A stretch of 64,000 nt of DNA from Sphingomonadaceae bacterium 3R27C6 (GCA_005503215.1 SCNS01000002.1:124001-188000), one strand, 5' to 3'. Shown: positions 18,239 through 26,793, numbered from the stretch's first letter. Translations and numbers: made by a program. The notes: a model not told the origin generated them from the letters alone.

Positions 18239-19073
18239 AATCGAGCCCGATGTCCGCCGCCGGCGCCGACTGGGTCAGCCGCCCGACCGACACATAGGTC
18301 ACGCCGGTTTCGCCGATCGCCCGGATCGTATCGAGCCGCACCCCGCCCGACGCCTCGGTCGGCACCTTGCCGCCGACCAGCGCCACGCATTCGCGAAGCT
18401 CGTCGAGCGTCATATTGTCCAGCAACAGGTGCGTCGCTCCGGCGCTCAGCGCGGGTCCGACCTGCGCGACACGGTCGACCTCAACGATGATGCTTTCGAT
18501 CCCGGCGGCGACCGCGCGGCGCACCGCTTCCTCGACCGAGCCCGCGACCGCGACATGATTGTCCTTGATCATCGCCGCGTCCCACAGGCCCATACGGTGG
18601 TTGGTCGCCCCGCCCATCCGCGTCGCATATTTCTCCAACACGCGCAGGCCCGGGATCGTCTTGCGCGTATCGAGCAAGGTCGCGCCGGTTCCGGCGAGTG
18701 CGTCGACATATTGGCGAGTCATCGTCGCGATACCCGACAGATGCTGGACGGTATTGAGCGCCGACCGTTCCGCCGTCAGCATCGCGCGCGCGTTGCCCGA
18801 CAGGCGCATCAGGTCGCTGCCCGAAGCGACCTGCGCGCCCTCCTCGACCAGTATCTCGATCTCCATGGCGGGTTCGAGCGCACGAAAGAATCGCTCGGCA
18901 ATCGGCAAGCCCGCGACGGTAATCGCGTCGCGACTGTCCATCACCCCGCCAAAGCGCGCGTCGGCGGGAATCGTCGCCATCGAGGTAATATCGCCCCCCG
19001 ACCCCAAATCCTCAGCCAAAGTGGCGCGGACGAAGGCATCGAGGTCGAAATCGGGCAGAGAAAATTGGGTCAT
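18225..19073 (-). CDS. nadC: Nicotinate-nucleotide pyrophosphorylase (carboxylating)
   Basis: 282 residues. NadC converts quinolinate and PRPP to nicotinate mononucleotide, CO2 and pyrophosphate in de novo NAD synthesis. Family motifs in order: LAEDLGSGGDIT, the substrate-binding NTVQHLSGIAT, LDTRKTIPGLR, GGATNHRMGLWDA, IKDNHVAVAG, LLLDNM and EASGGV. Length is normal. It is divergent from the nitronate monooxygenase gene; the 96-bp gap contains a 16-bp palindrome. The RNase T2 gene overlaps its end. Confidence 0.97.
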   Translation of the reverse strand: MTQFSLPDFDLDAFVRATLAEDLGSGGDITSMATIPADARFGGVMDSRDAITVAGLPIAERFFRALEPAMEIEILVEEGAQVASGSDLMRLSGNARAMLTAERSALNTVQHLSGIATMTRQYVDALAGTGATLLDTRKTIPGLRVLEKYATRMGGATNHRMGLWDAAMIKDNHVAVAGSVEEAVRRAVAAGIESIIVEVDRVAQVGPALSAGATHLLLDNMTLDELRECVALVGGKVPTEASGGVRLDTIRAIGETGVTYVSVGRLTQSAPAADIGLDFALA

Positions 19074-19108
19074 TGGTCCGCGATAATCCGCCCGCCCAGC
19101 AAATCAAC

Positions 19109-19124
19109 TTGACGTTTACGTCAA
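19109..19124. promoter_or_regulatory. Palindromic operator TTGACG-TTTA-CGTCAA
   Basis: Perfect 6-bp arms around a 4-bp centre, 35 bp upstream of nadC (minus) and 45 bp upstream of the monooxygenase start (plus). The shape resembles MerR-family LiuR-type sites in proteobacterial acyl-CoA catabolic genes (TTTACG/CGTAAA-like). The regulator is not in the window; placement suggests control of the plus-strand gene. Confidence 0.45.
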
Positions 19125-19169
19125 CTGGCGCTGACATGCGTGCAAATAAACAAATTGGAGAGGTTCCCC

Positions 19170-20306
19170 ATGCAATCCCCGATCTGCGCAATGCTCGGCA
19201 TCGAATTTCCGTTGCTCGCCTTTTCGCACTGCCGCGACGTCATCGTCGCGGTGTCGAAGGCGGGGGGCATGGGCGTCTTTGGCGCGGCCGCACTGCCGCC
19301 CGAGCGGCTCGAGGAAGAGCTCGCATGGATCGACGCGCACATTGGCGGCAAGCCTTATGGCGTCGACTTGATCGTCCCTAACAGCTTCGTCGGCAAGGGT
19401 GAGGCGCCTTCCTCCGCCACCGCGAAAGTGCCGGAGACGCATCTGAGCTTTGCCGCCGACCTGCTCGAAAAACATGGTGTCGATCCGACGGGCTTGTCCG
19501 AGGCGATGGCAGGCCGGCAGAGTTTCGGCGATAACATGCATGAGGACGGCGCCGGCAGGTTGCTCGAGGTCGCGTTCCGTCACCCGATCGCGCTGATCGC
19601 CAATGCGCTGGGCGTGCCCCCGCCGTTGATGCTGGAACTCGGCAAGCGCCACGGCGTACCCGTCGCGGCGCTCGTCGGGACGCGCGATCATGCGCTGACC
19701 CAGGTGCGCGCCGGGGTCGATATCCTCGTCGTCGCGGGCGGCGAAGCTGGCGGACATTGCGGCGAAGTCGCAACCATGGTGCTGGTGCCCGAAGTCGCCG
19801 CGGCGGTCGAAGCCGTCGGCGCGAACACGCCGATCCTCGCCGCGGGCGGTATCGTCACCGGGCGCCAGATGGCGGCGGCGATGGCAATGGGCGCGCATGG
19901 CGCCTGGACCGGTTCGGTGTGGCTCACCACCGCCGAAGCCGAAACCAACCCGGTCGTGAAGGAAAAGATGCTCGCAGCGTCGTCGCGCGACACGGTGCGG
20001 TCGAAGAGCCGCACCGGCAAACCCTCACGCCAGCTCCGCTCGCCATGGACCGACGCATGGGAAGCCGAAGACGCGCCGAAGCCACTACCGATGCCGCTGC
20101 AATCGCTGGTCAGCGAACCGGCGCTGCGCAAGGTCGATAAATTATCCGAAGGCGGCCACGAAGGCGCGAAGGCGCTCGCGACCTATTGGGTCGGCCAAGG
20201 CGTCGGCCTGATGAACGAAGCGATGGGCGCCGGGCAGGTCGTGCAGGAGTTCAAGGAAGACTGGGTCGCGGCCTGCGAACGGCTGAATGGTTTTCTGGGG
20301 GAATGA
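19170..20306 (+). CDS. Nitronate monooxygenase family flavoprotein (NPD-like)
   Basis: 378 residues from the ATG at 19170, preceded by GGAGAGG; an upstream in-frame ATG at 19140 lacks a ribosome site. The FMN-binding TIM barrel is shown by FPLLAFSHCRDVIVAVSKAGGMGVFG at the N terminus, VVAGGEAGGHCGE, and TPILAAGGIVTGRQMAAAMAMGAHGAWTGS for the phosphate-binding part. The family oxidises nitronates, and some members act as 2-nitropropane dioxygenases or enoyl reductases. Here the C-terminal half departs from classical enzymes (AASSRDTVRSKSRTGK), as in actinobacterial and sphingomonad homologues of unknown substrate. Confidence 0.85.
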   Translation: MQSPICAMLGIEFPLLAFSHCRDVIVAVSKAGGMGVFGAAALPPERLEEELAWIDAHIGGKPYGVDLIVPNSFVGKGEAPSSATAKVPETHLSFAADLLEKHGVDPTGLSEAMAGRQSFGDNMHEDGAGRLLEVAFRHPIALIANALGVPPPLMLELGKRHGVPVAALVGTRDHALTQVRAGVDILVVAGGEAGGHCGEVATMVLVPEVAAAVEAVGANTPILAAGGIVTGRQMAAAMAMGAHGAWTGSVWLTTAEAETNPVVKEKMLAASSRDTVRSKSRTGKPSRQLRSPWTDAWEAEDAPKPLPMPLQSLVSEPALRKVDKLSEGGHEGAKALATYWVGQGVGLMNEAMGAGQVVQEFKEDWVAACERLNGFLGE

Positions 20307-20310
20307 ACGC

Positions 20311-20490
20311 AACCCCTCCCCCTTGATGGGGAGGCAGCGAAACTTGCCAGCTTGCTGGCTAGTTGCAGCGGTGGGGGTGCGCTCTCAGTCTCAAGCGGCG
20401 GTCGAAGGACGCACCGTCACCCCCATCCAACTTCGCCCAACCGCCTGCGGCGATAAGGCTCTGTATCCTTCCCCCATCAAGGGGGAAGGG
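20311..20490. repeat. MITE-like inverted repeat element
   Basis: The element is bounded by two similar 23-bp ends in inverted orientation, AACCCCTCCCCCTTGATGG at 20311 and its counterpart ending CCATCAAGGGGGAAGGG at 20490. Each end is itself nearly palindromic. The interior carries GCGGTGGGGGTGCG and CGCACCGTCACCCCCATCC, also inverted. No coding potential. Elements of this appearance are common between genes in sphingomonads; copy number here is unknown. It lies between two convergent genes and could act as a bidirectional terminator. Confidence 0.75.
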
Positions 20491-20499
20491 ATTATCAGA

Positions 20500-20946
20500 T
20501 CAGCTAACGGTCGCCTTGACGATCTTGCCGGGCTCGCGCGGCGGCTCGCCCTTGGGCAGCGCGTCGACATTGTCCATGCCTTCGATCACTTCGCCCCACA
20601 CGGTGTACTGCTTGTCGAGGAAGCGCGCATCGTCGAAGCAGATGAAGAACTGGCTGTTCGCGCTGTTCGGGTTCTGCGCGCGCGCCATCGAGCAAACGCC
20701 GCGAACATGCGGTTCGCTGCTGAATTCCTGCGGCAGGTCGGGAAGCTCGCTGCCGCCCATGCCGGTGCCCGTCGGGTCGCCGCCCTGTGCCATGAAGCCC
20801 GGAATCACGCGGTGGAACACGACGCCGTCGTAAAAGCCTTCGCTGGCAAGACCAGTGATGCGCTCGACATGCTGCGGCGCAAGGTCGGGACGAAGGCGGA
20901 TGACAACATCGCCGGTCGACAGCGAAAGGGTGAGAGTGTCGGACAT
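20500..20946 (-). CDS. Peptidyl-prolyl cis-trans isomerase, cyclophilin type
   Basis: 148 residues from the ATG at 20946, preceded by AGGAGTTCT. No signal peptide, so the enzyme is cytoplasmic (PpiB-like). Cyclophilin active-site patterns are present: YDGVVFHRVIPGFMAQGGDPTGTG with the catalytic Arg, MARAQNPNSANSQFFI, and the KQYTVWGEVIEGMD strand. It accelerates proline isomerisation during folding. Convergent with the nitronate monooxygenase gene across the repeat element. Confidence 0.95.
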   Translation of the reverse strand: MSDTLTLSLSTGDVVIRLRPDLAPQHVERITGLASEGFYDGVVFHRVIPGFMAQGGDPTGTGMGGSELPDLPQEFSSEPHVRGVCSMARAQNPNSANSQFFICFDDARFLDKQYTVWGEVIEGMDNVDALPKGEPPREPGKIVKATVS

Positions 20947-21102
20947 GGTAGAACTCCTGCGGTCTGTGTTGGCGGTCCCATAGCCGGGGCGGCGGCCAAA
21001 GCCACGCATTAAATCGCGAAAAGGCGTTCGCGGCGTTGCTATCCGCGGGCCGCAGCACTAGGGGAAAGCTCGAACGCCGCAACTTTCAGGGAGGACCGCG
21101 CG

Positions 21103-22554
21103 ATGGACAAACGCGAAGAATCCCTGCCGCCGGAAGATGTTGTCATCACCGATGACCGCGACCGCGAACAACCGGCACGCGAAACCGACACCGAACTCGA
21201 CGAAGACGACCGGCTGAGGCCCGAATTCGTACGCGACGTGATCGAGTTGGCCGAAGCCGGCGAAGGCGAAGCCGCGCGCGAACGGATCGGCCGCCTCCAC
21301 CCCGCCGACATCGCCGACCTGTTCGAGCTGGCGCGCGCCGACGAGCGCCCGATGCTCGCGGCGGTGCTCGGCGACATGCTGTCCGCCGACGTGCTGGCGG
21401 AAATGAACGATTATGTTCGCGAGGAACTGATCGATCTTCTCGCGCCCGAGCAAGTGGCCGAACTCGCGTCCGAACTCGATACCGACGACGCCGTCGCGAT
21501 CATCGAGGATATGGAGGAGGACGAGCAGCAGGCCGTTCTCCAGGCGATGGAGCCCGAAGATCGCGCCGCGATCGAGGACGCCCTCTCCTTCCCCGAGGAA
21601 TCCGCCGGGCGTCTGATGCAGCGCGATCTGGTCGCGGTGCCCGAACATGTGACCGTCGGCGACGTGATCGACCGGCTGCGCGAAGAGGCTGACCTCACCA
21701 GCGACTTCTGGGAAATTTACGTCGTCGACCCCCGACACCGCCCGGTCGGCACGTGCCAGCTGAGCTGGATCCTCCGCACCCCGCGCGACATCGCGATCAG
21801 CGACGTGATGAAACGCGAGCAGACGCTGATCCCGGTCGACATGGATCAGGAAGAGGTCGCGCTGCGCTTCCAGAAATATGCGCTGATCTCCGCCGCGGTC
21901 GTCGATAAGGGCGGCAGGCTCGTCGGCATGATCACGGTCGACGATGTCGTCCACATCATTCAGGAAGAGGCGGGCGAGGACATTTTGCGCCTGTCGGGCG
22001 CCGGCGACGGCGACATCAACGAACCGATCCGCGAGACGTACAGCGCGCGGGTGCGCTGGCTGATCGCCAACCTTGGCACCGCGCTGCTCGCTTCGTCGAT
22101 CGTTGGATTTTTCGGCGGCGCGATCGAGCATATGGTCGCGCTGGCGGCATTGATGCCGATCGTCGCGGGCGTCGGCGGCAATGCGGGCACGCAGACGCTG
22201 GCGGTCACCGTGCGCGCGCTCGCGATGAACCAGCTGACCGATTCGAACAGCTGGCGTGCGATCTGGCGCGAAATGAAGATCGCTTTGCTCAACGGCGGCA
22301 CGATCGCGCTGATCGCGGGGACCGCGACCGCGCTGTGGTTCGGCAATCCGCAGCTTGGCGCCGTCATCGCGGCGGCGATGATCGTGAATATCTTCGTTGC
22401 CGGTGTCGCCGGGGTCGCGATCCCGCTGCTGCTCGATCGGCTCGATCAGGATCCCGCGGTCGCGAGTTCGATATTCGTCACGATGACGACCGATTCCATG
22501 GGATTTTTGGCCTTCCTGGGCCTCGCGGTGCTCAGCGGATTGACCACGCTCTGA
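21103..22554 (+). CDS. mgtE: Magnesium transporter MgtE
   Basis: 483 residues. MgtE is a homodimeric Mg2+ channel gated by its cytosolic magnesium sensor. Domain order: acidic N-terminal extension (1-45), the superhelical N domain with HPADIADLFE (about 65-165), two CBS domains (about 175-300, with VTVGDVIDRLRE and MITVDDVVHII), then five membrane helices from about 330. The pore region reads MPIVAGVGGNAGTQTL, the family signature. GGGAGGACC precedes the ATG. It is monocistronic, upstream of the entericidin-like gene. Confidence 0.96.
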   Translation: MDKREESLPPEDVVITDDRDREQPARETDTELDEDDRLRPEFVRDVIELAEAGEGEAARERIGRLHPADIADLFELARADERPMLAAVLGDMLSADVLAEMNDYVREELIDLLAPEQVAELASELDTDDAVAIIEDMEEDEQQAVLQAMEPEDRAAIEDALSFPEESAGRLMQRDLVAVPEHVTVGDVIDRLREEADLTSDFWEIYVVDPRHRPVGTCQLSWILRTPRDIAISDVMKREQTLIPVDMDQEEVALRFQKYALISAAVVDKGGRLVGMITVDDVVHIIQEEAGEDILRLSGAGDGDINEPIRETYSARVRWLIANLGTALLASSIVGFFGGAIEHMVALAALMPIVAGVGGNAGTQTLAVTVRALAMNQLTDSNSWRAIWREMKIALLNGGTIALIAGTATALWFGNPQLGAVIAAAMIVNIFVAGVAGVAIPLLLDRLDQDPAVASSIFVTMTTDSMGFLAFLGLAVLSGLTTL

Positions 22555-22776
22555 AGGCAAGTCGCTGAAATTCAAGCGATTCAAAAGGCCTCGAAAAAAA
22601 ATTCATTATCGCAATTTTTTTTCGGAACTTATCCTCCGCTTTGGTCGTTTCCCATTCGAGCAGCGGTCATCGCCCCCCCGCAGCGCTGCTCAGCAACATT
22701 GGCCCGGCCCGCATTCCCTCCCCCCCCTCGAAAGCGTGCCGGGCCATTTTGCACCCCCATCCTGAGAGGTAGAAAT

Positions 22777-22905
22777 ATGACGAGTTACCGCGCAATCCTT
22801 CTCGCCCTGATGGCAAGCTTTCTGGTCGCTGGCTGTAACACGGTAAAGGGTGCCGGTCGCGACATCGAATCTGTCGGTCAAGCTGGCAGCGATGCCATCG
22901 ACTAA
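22777..22905 (+). CDS. Entericidin-like small lipoprotein
   Basis: 42 residues: a lipoprotein signal peptide (SYRAILLALMASFLVAGC) with lipobox LVAGC, then a short Gly/Asp-rich mature part (NTVKGAGRDIESVGQAG) that matches the entericidin A/B family (N-T-V-x-G-x-G-x-D). Entericidin B is a membrane-active lipoprotein linked to stationary phase lysis and entericidin A is its antidote; only one copy is present here. AGAGGTAG precedes the ATG. The 222 bp before it include an AT-rich tract around 22595-22630. A terminator hairpin follows inside tatC. Confidence 0.9.
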   Translation: MTSYRAILLALMASFLVAGCNTVKGAGRDIESVGQAGSDAID

Positions 22906-22927
22906 TCGGGACTGAGACTAACTTACC

Positions 22928-23728
22928 CTAAGCCTCTTCGAGAGGCTCGACAGGCGCCTCTCCGGCGCCTGTTTTGCGTCGGCGCTGGGTAAACCAGATC
23001 GCGAGCAGCGACATTTCGTACAGGAACACCAAAGGCACCGCGAGCAGCAGCTGGCTCAAAATATCGGGCGGCGTGAACACCGCGGCGATCGCAAAGGCCG
23101 CAACGATCATATAGCGGCGCGCCGAAACCAGTTGCTCGCGCGTAACCAGCCCCGACCGCTCGATCAGCATCAACAGGATCGGCAGCAGAAACGCGATGCC
23201 GAATGCCATGATGAACTGCATCGTGAAGCTCAGGTAATTGCCGACCGAAGGCAGCGCTTCCTGCGTAATCCCGCCAATGTCGCCCTGATATCCGAGCAGG
23301 AATTTGAGCGCGATCGGGATGGTGATGAAATAGGCGAAGCTGGCGCCGATTGCGAACAACACCGGTGTTGCGAGCAGGAAGGGCAGCAGCGCGCGCTTTT
23401 CCTGCTTGAACAGCCCCGGCGCAATGAATTTCCACAGCTGGTTCGCGATCACCGGAAACGCGATCATCATCGCTGCGAACAGCGCGACCTTGATCTCGAC
23501 GAAAAACGCCTCGAACAGCTGGGTATAGATTAGCTTCCCCTGCCCCGCACGAACGAGCGGCTGGACGAGAATGCCGAAAATCGGCTTGGCATAATAAAGG
23601 CATATGCCAAAGGCGAGGCCGATCGCGATCAGCGATTTCAGCAAGCGCGAACGCAGTTCGATCAGATGATCGAGCAGCGGCATCTTGCCGCCGGCACCAT
23701 CCTCTTCCGTCGTCGTCTCTTCGGTCAC
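22928..23728 (-). CDS. tatC: Sec-independent protein translocase subunit TatC
   Basis: 266 residues with six transmembrane helices. TatC recognises twin-arginine signal peptides. The family signature near the N terminus, PLLDHLIELRSRLLKSLIA, contains the conserved Glu for signal binding, and FTPPDILSQLLLAVPLVFLYEMS is the conserved end. The gene overlaps tatB by 4 bp and is the last of the operon tatA-tatB-tatC. Several probable Tat substrates occur in this window (7642, 42541, 52478). Confidence 0.97.
   Translation of the reverse strand: MTEETTTEEDGAGGKMPLLDHLIELRSRLLKSLIAIGLAFGICLYYAKPIFGILVQPLVRAGQGKLIYTQLFEAFFVEIKVALFAAMMIAFPVIANQLWKFIAPGLFKQEKRALLPFLLATPVLFAIGASFAYFITIPIALKFLLGYQGDIGGITQEALPSVGNYLSFTMQFIMAFGIAFLLPILLMLIERSGLVTREQLVSARRYMIVAAFAIAAVFTPPDILSQLLLAVPLVFLYEMSLLAIWFTQRRRKTGAGEAPVEPLEEA
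22951..22975 (+). terminator. Terminator for the entericidin-like gene, lying inside tatC
   Basis: CAGGCGCC (22951-22958), loop TCTCC, GGCGCCTG (22964-22971), then TTTT: a perfect 8-bp GC stem with a T run on the plus strand. A second hairpin, AGCCTCT-TCG-AGAGGCT, lies just before it at 22931-22947. Both are encoded within the antisense of the last tatC codons. Confidence 0.55.
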
Positions 23729-24123
23729 GGCAGCGGGCCGTCCTTCGGCGGTATCGCATGCGTTTCGGGCGGGTTGGCCGCGGCGGCCTCGTCGACCTCG
23801 GCCTCTGTCACGGGTTCGGTCTTCGCCGGTTCGGTCGATCCTGCGTTCGCCGAGGGCGTCGCGGTCGATGCGTTCACATCGTCGATACGCGGGAATTCGC
23901 GCATGATCGCGTCATTCTGCTCGCGCCACTGCTTTTCAAGCTCTTCGAGTTCGGCTTCGCGCATCATCGTATCGAGCCCGGAGCGGAAATGGCGCGCCAT
24001 GCCGCGCGCCTTTGCCATCCATTTGCCGACAAAGCGCATCGCCTTGGGCAGGTCCTTGGGGCCGATAACCACCAAGGCCACCACCACGACGAGCAGCAAC
24101 TCGGTGGGCGCAACATCGAACAT
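23725..24123 (-). CDS. tatB: Sec-independent protein translocase subunit TatB
   Basis: 132 residues. A short N-terminal membrane helix (LLLVVVVALVVIGP) with the conserved Glu before it (APTELLLV) and the GPKDLPKAMR hinge leads into an amphipathic helix, then a charged coil (MMREAELEELEKQWREQ), and a Pro/Glu/Ala-rich disordered tail. TatB docks with TatC to form the signal-peptide receptor. It overlaps tatC by 4 bp and follows tatA by 30 bp. Confidence 0.95.
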   Translation of the reverse strand: MFDVAPTELLLVVVVALVVIGPKDLPKAMRFVGKWMAKARGMARHFRSGLDTMMREAELEELEKQWREQNDAIMREFPRIDDVNASTATPSANAGSTEPAKTEPVTEAEVDEAAAANPPETHAIPPKDGPLP

Positions 24124-24153
24124 CGCTTAAAATTCCCCGCCGGCGAGTGGCGA

Positions 24154-24390
24154 TCAGAGCTTGTCGTGCTCGGCCGTCGGCGTCGACATCGGAGTGGCAT
24201 CGGGCGCGCGCTGGCCCTCGATGTGCTTGGGTGCGGGCGTCGTCGGCGCGTCGTCTTCCGACATACCCTTCTTGAAGCTTTTGATACCCTTGGCGACATC
24301 GCCCATCATGTCCGAAAAACGGCCCTTGCCGAACAGCAGCAGGACGAGAATCCCGACCACGAGCCAGTGCCAGATGCTGAAGCTACCCAT
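24154..24390 (-). CDS. tatA: Sec-independent protein translocase subunit TatA
   Basis: 78 residues. One membrane helix ([16 protein letters not shown]) followed by the [23 protein letters not shown] amphipathic helix pattern, where F-G-x-G and F-K-K-G mark the TatA family. TatA assembles into the pore. The C-terminal tail is Pro/Thr-rich. AAGGAGAA precedes the ATG. It follows scpB by 25 bp in the same leftward operon. Confidence 0.96.
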   Translation of the reverse strand: MGSFSIWHWLVVGILVLLLFGKGRFSDMMGDVAKGIKSFKKGMSEDDAPTTPAPKHIEGQRAPDATPMSTPTAEHDKL

Positions 24391-24415
24391 CTTAAATTCT
24401 CCTTGAGGCCGTCAT

Positions 24416-25009
24416 CTAAGCCTCTTCGCCGTCTTTTACTAGGTCCAGTTCGCCCATCGCTTCCTCGAAAGCGAGATCGACCGGGTCGAGCAGCCCTGCC
24501 GCACGCAAATCCTCGATTCCCGGCAGGTCCTTGCGGCTCGTGAGGCCGAAATGTTGCAGGAACGCGTCGGTCGTCTTGTAAATCAGTGGCCGCCCCGGCA
24601 CCTCGCGCCGCCCGGCGGGTACGACCCATTCGGCCTCCATCAGCACGTCGAGCGTTCCCTTCGAGGTTTGGACGCCCCGGATCGCCTCGATTTCGGCGCG
24701 GCTGACGGGCTCGTGATAAGCGACGATGGCGAGCACTTCGGCCGCCGCGCGCGACAATTTGCGCGGATCGTCGCGTTCGCGGCGGAGCAGATGCGCGAGA
24801 TCGGCAGGCGTCTGGAAATGCCAATGCCCGCCGCGATCGACAAGTTCGATTCCGCTTCCGGCATGGCGCGCGGCGATCGTCTGGATGATTGCGCGAACCT
24901 CGCCCGGCGTCATTTCGTCGCCCAGCCGCCCCGCAACCTGCCGCGCGTCGAGCGGCGTGTCGCTCGCGAAGAGCATCGCTTCTATCGCGCGTTCGAGATC
25001 GTCGATCAT
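24416..25009 (-). CDS. scpB: Segregation and condensation protein B
   Basis: 197 residues. ScpB forms the condensin complex with SMC and ScpA and carries two winged-helix domains. Visible marks are AIEAMLFASDTPLD at the N terminus, LSRAAAEVLAIVAYHEPVSRAEIEAIRGV (the conserved second-domain pattern) and GRPLIYKTTDAFLQHFGL. It overlaps scpA by 4 bp (ATGA), so the two are translationally coupled. Confidence 0.96.
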   Translation of the reverse strand: MIDDLERAIEAMLFASDTPLDARQVAGRLGDEMTPGEVRAIIQTIAARHAGSGIELVDRGGHWHFQTPADLAHLLRRERDDPRKLSRAAAEVLAIVAYHEPVSRAEIEAIRGVQTSKGTLDVLMEAEWVVPAGRREVPGRPLIYKTTDAFLQHFGLTSRKDLPGIEDLRAAGLLDPVDLAFEEAMGELDLVKDGEEA

Positions 25010-25779
25010 GCCCCAGCTGCTTTCAAATAGAGAGGTTCGAATGCGCCTTCCTGCTTCAGGTCGACGCGGCCCTGCCGCGCGAGTTCAAGCGCCGCGACAA
25101 AGCTCGACGCGATCGCCGACCGGCGCAGCGGCCCGTCATAGTCTGCTGGCAGAAAGTCGGAGAGTTCGGCCCAGTCGAGCTTTACGCCGATCATCCGCTG
25201 GAGGTGGTGGAGCGCCGCGTCGAGCGTGATCACCGGGCGCCGCGACACCATATGCACGACGGGTTCGGAGCGCAGCTTGACCTGTCCATAGGCCGACAGG
25301 AGGTCATAAAGGCTGGCGTCCCAGCGCCGCACCTTGATGTCGCGCAGCCCCTCGGGCTTCGTGCGCAGAAAGACGTCGCGACCAACGCGGTCGCGCGCGA
25401 GCAGCCGCGCCGCGGCCTCGCGCATCGCCGCCAGCCGTTGCAACCGCAATTGCAGACGCAGCGCCAGCTCGTCGGGCGACGGATCCTCGAGCGGATCCTT
25501 CGGAAGCAAAAGCGCCGATTTGAGATAGGCAAGCCACGCCGCCATCACGAGATAATCGGCCGCGACCTCGAGCTTCAGCTCGCGCGCCTCGGCGATGAAA
25601 GTCAGATATTGCTCGACCAGCCCGAGAATCGAAATCTGCTTGAGATCGACCTTCTGGCTGCGCGCGAGCGTGAGCAAAAGGTCGAGCGGGCCCTCCCAGC
25701 TTTCGAACGAGAGCTGCAAGGCATCGTCGCGCTCGGGCGCTGCCGGTACGATTTCGAAATCGAGCGGCAGTTCCTCCAT
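25006..25779 (-). CDS. scpA: Segregation and condensation protein A
   Basis: 257 residues. ScpA is the kleisin that bridges the SMC heads. The conserved N-terminal SMC-binding part reads SWEGPLDLLLTLARSQKVDL, followed by YLVMAAWLAYLKSALLLP. The C-terminal winged helix ends with ASSFVAALELARQGRVDLKQ. The gene starts 6 bp after nagZ and overlaps scpB. Confidence 0.96.
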   Translation of the reverse strand: MEELPLDFEIVPAAPERDDALQLSFESWEGPLDLLLTLARSQKVDLKQISILGLVEQYLTFIAEARELKLEVAADYLVMAAWLAYLKSALLLPKDPLEDPSPDELALRLQLRLQRLAAMREAAARLLARDRVGRDVFLRTKPEGLRDIKVRRWDASLYDLLSAYGQVKLRSEPVVHMVSRRPVITLDAALHHLQRMIGVKLDWAELSDFLPADYDGPLRRSAIASSFVAALELARQGRVDLKQEGAFEPLYLKAAGA

Positions 25780-25785
25780 CGGCGA

Positions 25786-26793
25786 TCAGGCCGTCGCCAG
25801 CAGCGCGTCGCGCTGATCGACGAGCGTTGCGAACGCGCGCGCGTCGCTGTCGCCCGAAATCCGGTCCATCGCGCCTTCGAGCCGCGCGCGCGACACGGTG
25901 CTGATCGGGTCGAGCGCGTTGGCGATGCCGACCATATCGTCCATCTTCGCCCAGCAGTTGAGCGCGATGTCACAGCCAGCGGCAATCGCATCGGCGGCGC
26001 GCGACGGTACGTCGCCCGACAATGCCTTCATGTCGAGATCGTCGGTCATCAGCAGCCCGTGAAAGCCGATACGCTGGCGGATGACGCTGTCGATGACGAT
26101 CGGCGATAGCGTCGCGGGGCGGTCGGGGTCCCACGCTTCGAAGATAACGTGACAGGTCATCGCCATCGCCGCGTCGCGGAGCGCCGCAAAGGGTGCGAGA
26201 TCGGTCTGAAGATCGCGGTCGGGCGCGGCGACAATCGGCAAGGCTTCATGCGTGTCGAGCAGCGCGCGGCCGTGGCCGGGAATATGCTTGACGATGCCGA
26301 CGACGCCGCCGGCCTGCAACCCGCCGAGGATCGCGCGGCCGAGCGCGGCAACGCGCATTGGCTCGCTGCCGAGCGCGCGGTCGCCGATGACATCGCTCGC
26401 ACCCGGCTGGCGCACGTCGAGCAGCGGCAGGCAGTCGACGGTAATCCCGACCTCGGACAGCATCGCCGCAAGCGCCATCGCGTTCAGCCGCGCCGCCTCG
26501 ATCGCGCTGGCGGGCGCGCGGTCATACAGCGCATCGAACGCCGCGCCGCTCGGGAAAAGCGGCCATTCGGGCGATCGCATGCGCGCGACACGCCCGCCCT
26601 CCTGATCAATCAGGATCGGCAGATTGGCGCGCCCGTCGAGATCGCGCAGTTCATCGGTCAGCCGCCGCAGCTGCTCCCGATTTTCGATGTTGCGTCCGAA
26701 CAGGATATAGCCCGCAGGATCGCTATCGCGAAAGAAAGCGCGCTCGTCGTCGGTGAGGGTCAGGCCCGACAGGCCGAAAATTGCCGGTATCAT
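25786..26793 (-). CDS. nagZ: Beta-N-acetylhexosaminidase NagZ
   Basis: 335 residues, glycoside hydrolase family 3, single domain without signal peptide, hence cytosolic. NagZ removes GlcNAc from anhydro-muropeptides in peptidoglycan recycling and so affects beta-lactamase induction where AmpR exists. Motifs: LPILIDQEGGRVARM for substrate binding, the KHIPGHG loop that carries the catalytic His-Asp pair, and LLMTDDLDMKAL with the Asp nucleophile. Part of the conserved argS-SPOR-nagZ-scpAB-tat block. Confidence 0.95.
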   Translation of the reverse strand: MIPAIFGLSGLTLTDDERAFFRDSDPAGYILFGRNIENREQLRRLTDELRDLDGRANLPILIDQEGGRVARMRSPEWPLFPSGAAFDALYDRAPASAIEAARLNAMALAAMLSEVGITVDCLPLLDVRQPGASDVIGDRALGSEPMRVAALGRAILGGLQAGGVVGIVKHIPGHGRALLDTHEALPIVAAPDRDLQTDLAPFAALRDAAMAMTCHVIFEAWDPDRPATLSPIVIDSVIRQRIGFHGLLMTDDLDMKALSGDVPSRAADAIAAGCDIALNCWAKMDDMVGIANALDPISTVSRARLEGAMDRISGDSDARAFATLVDQRDALLATA

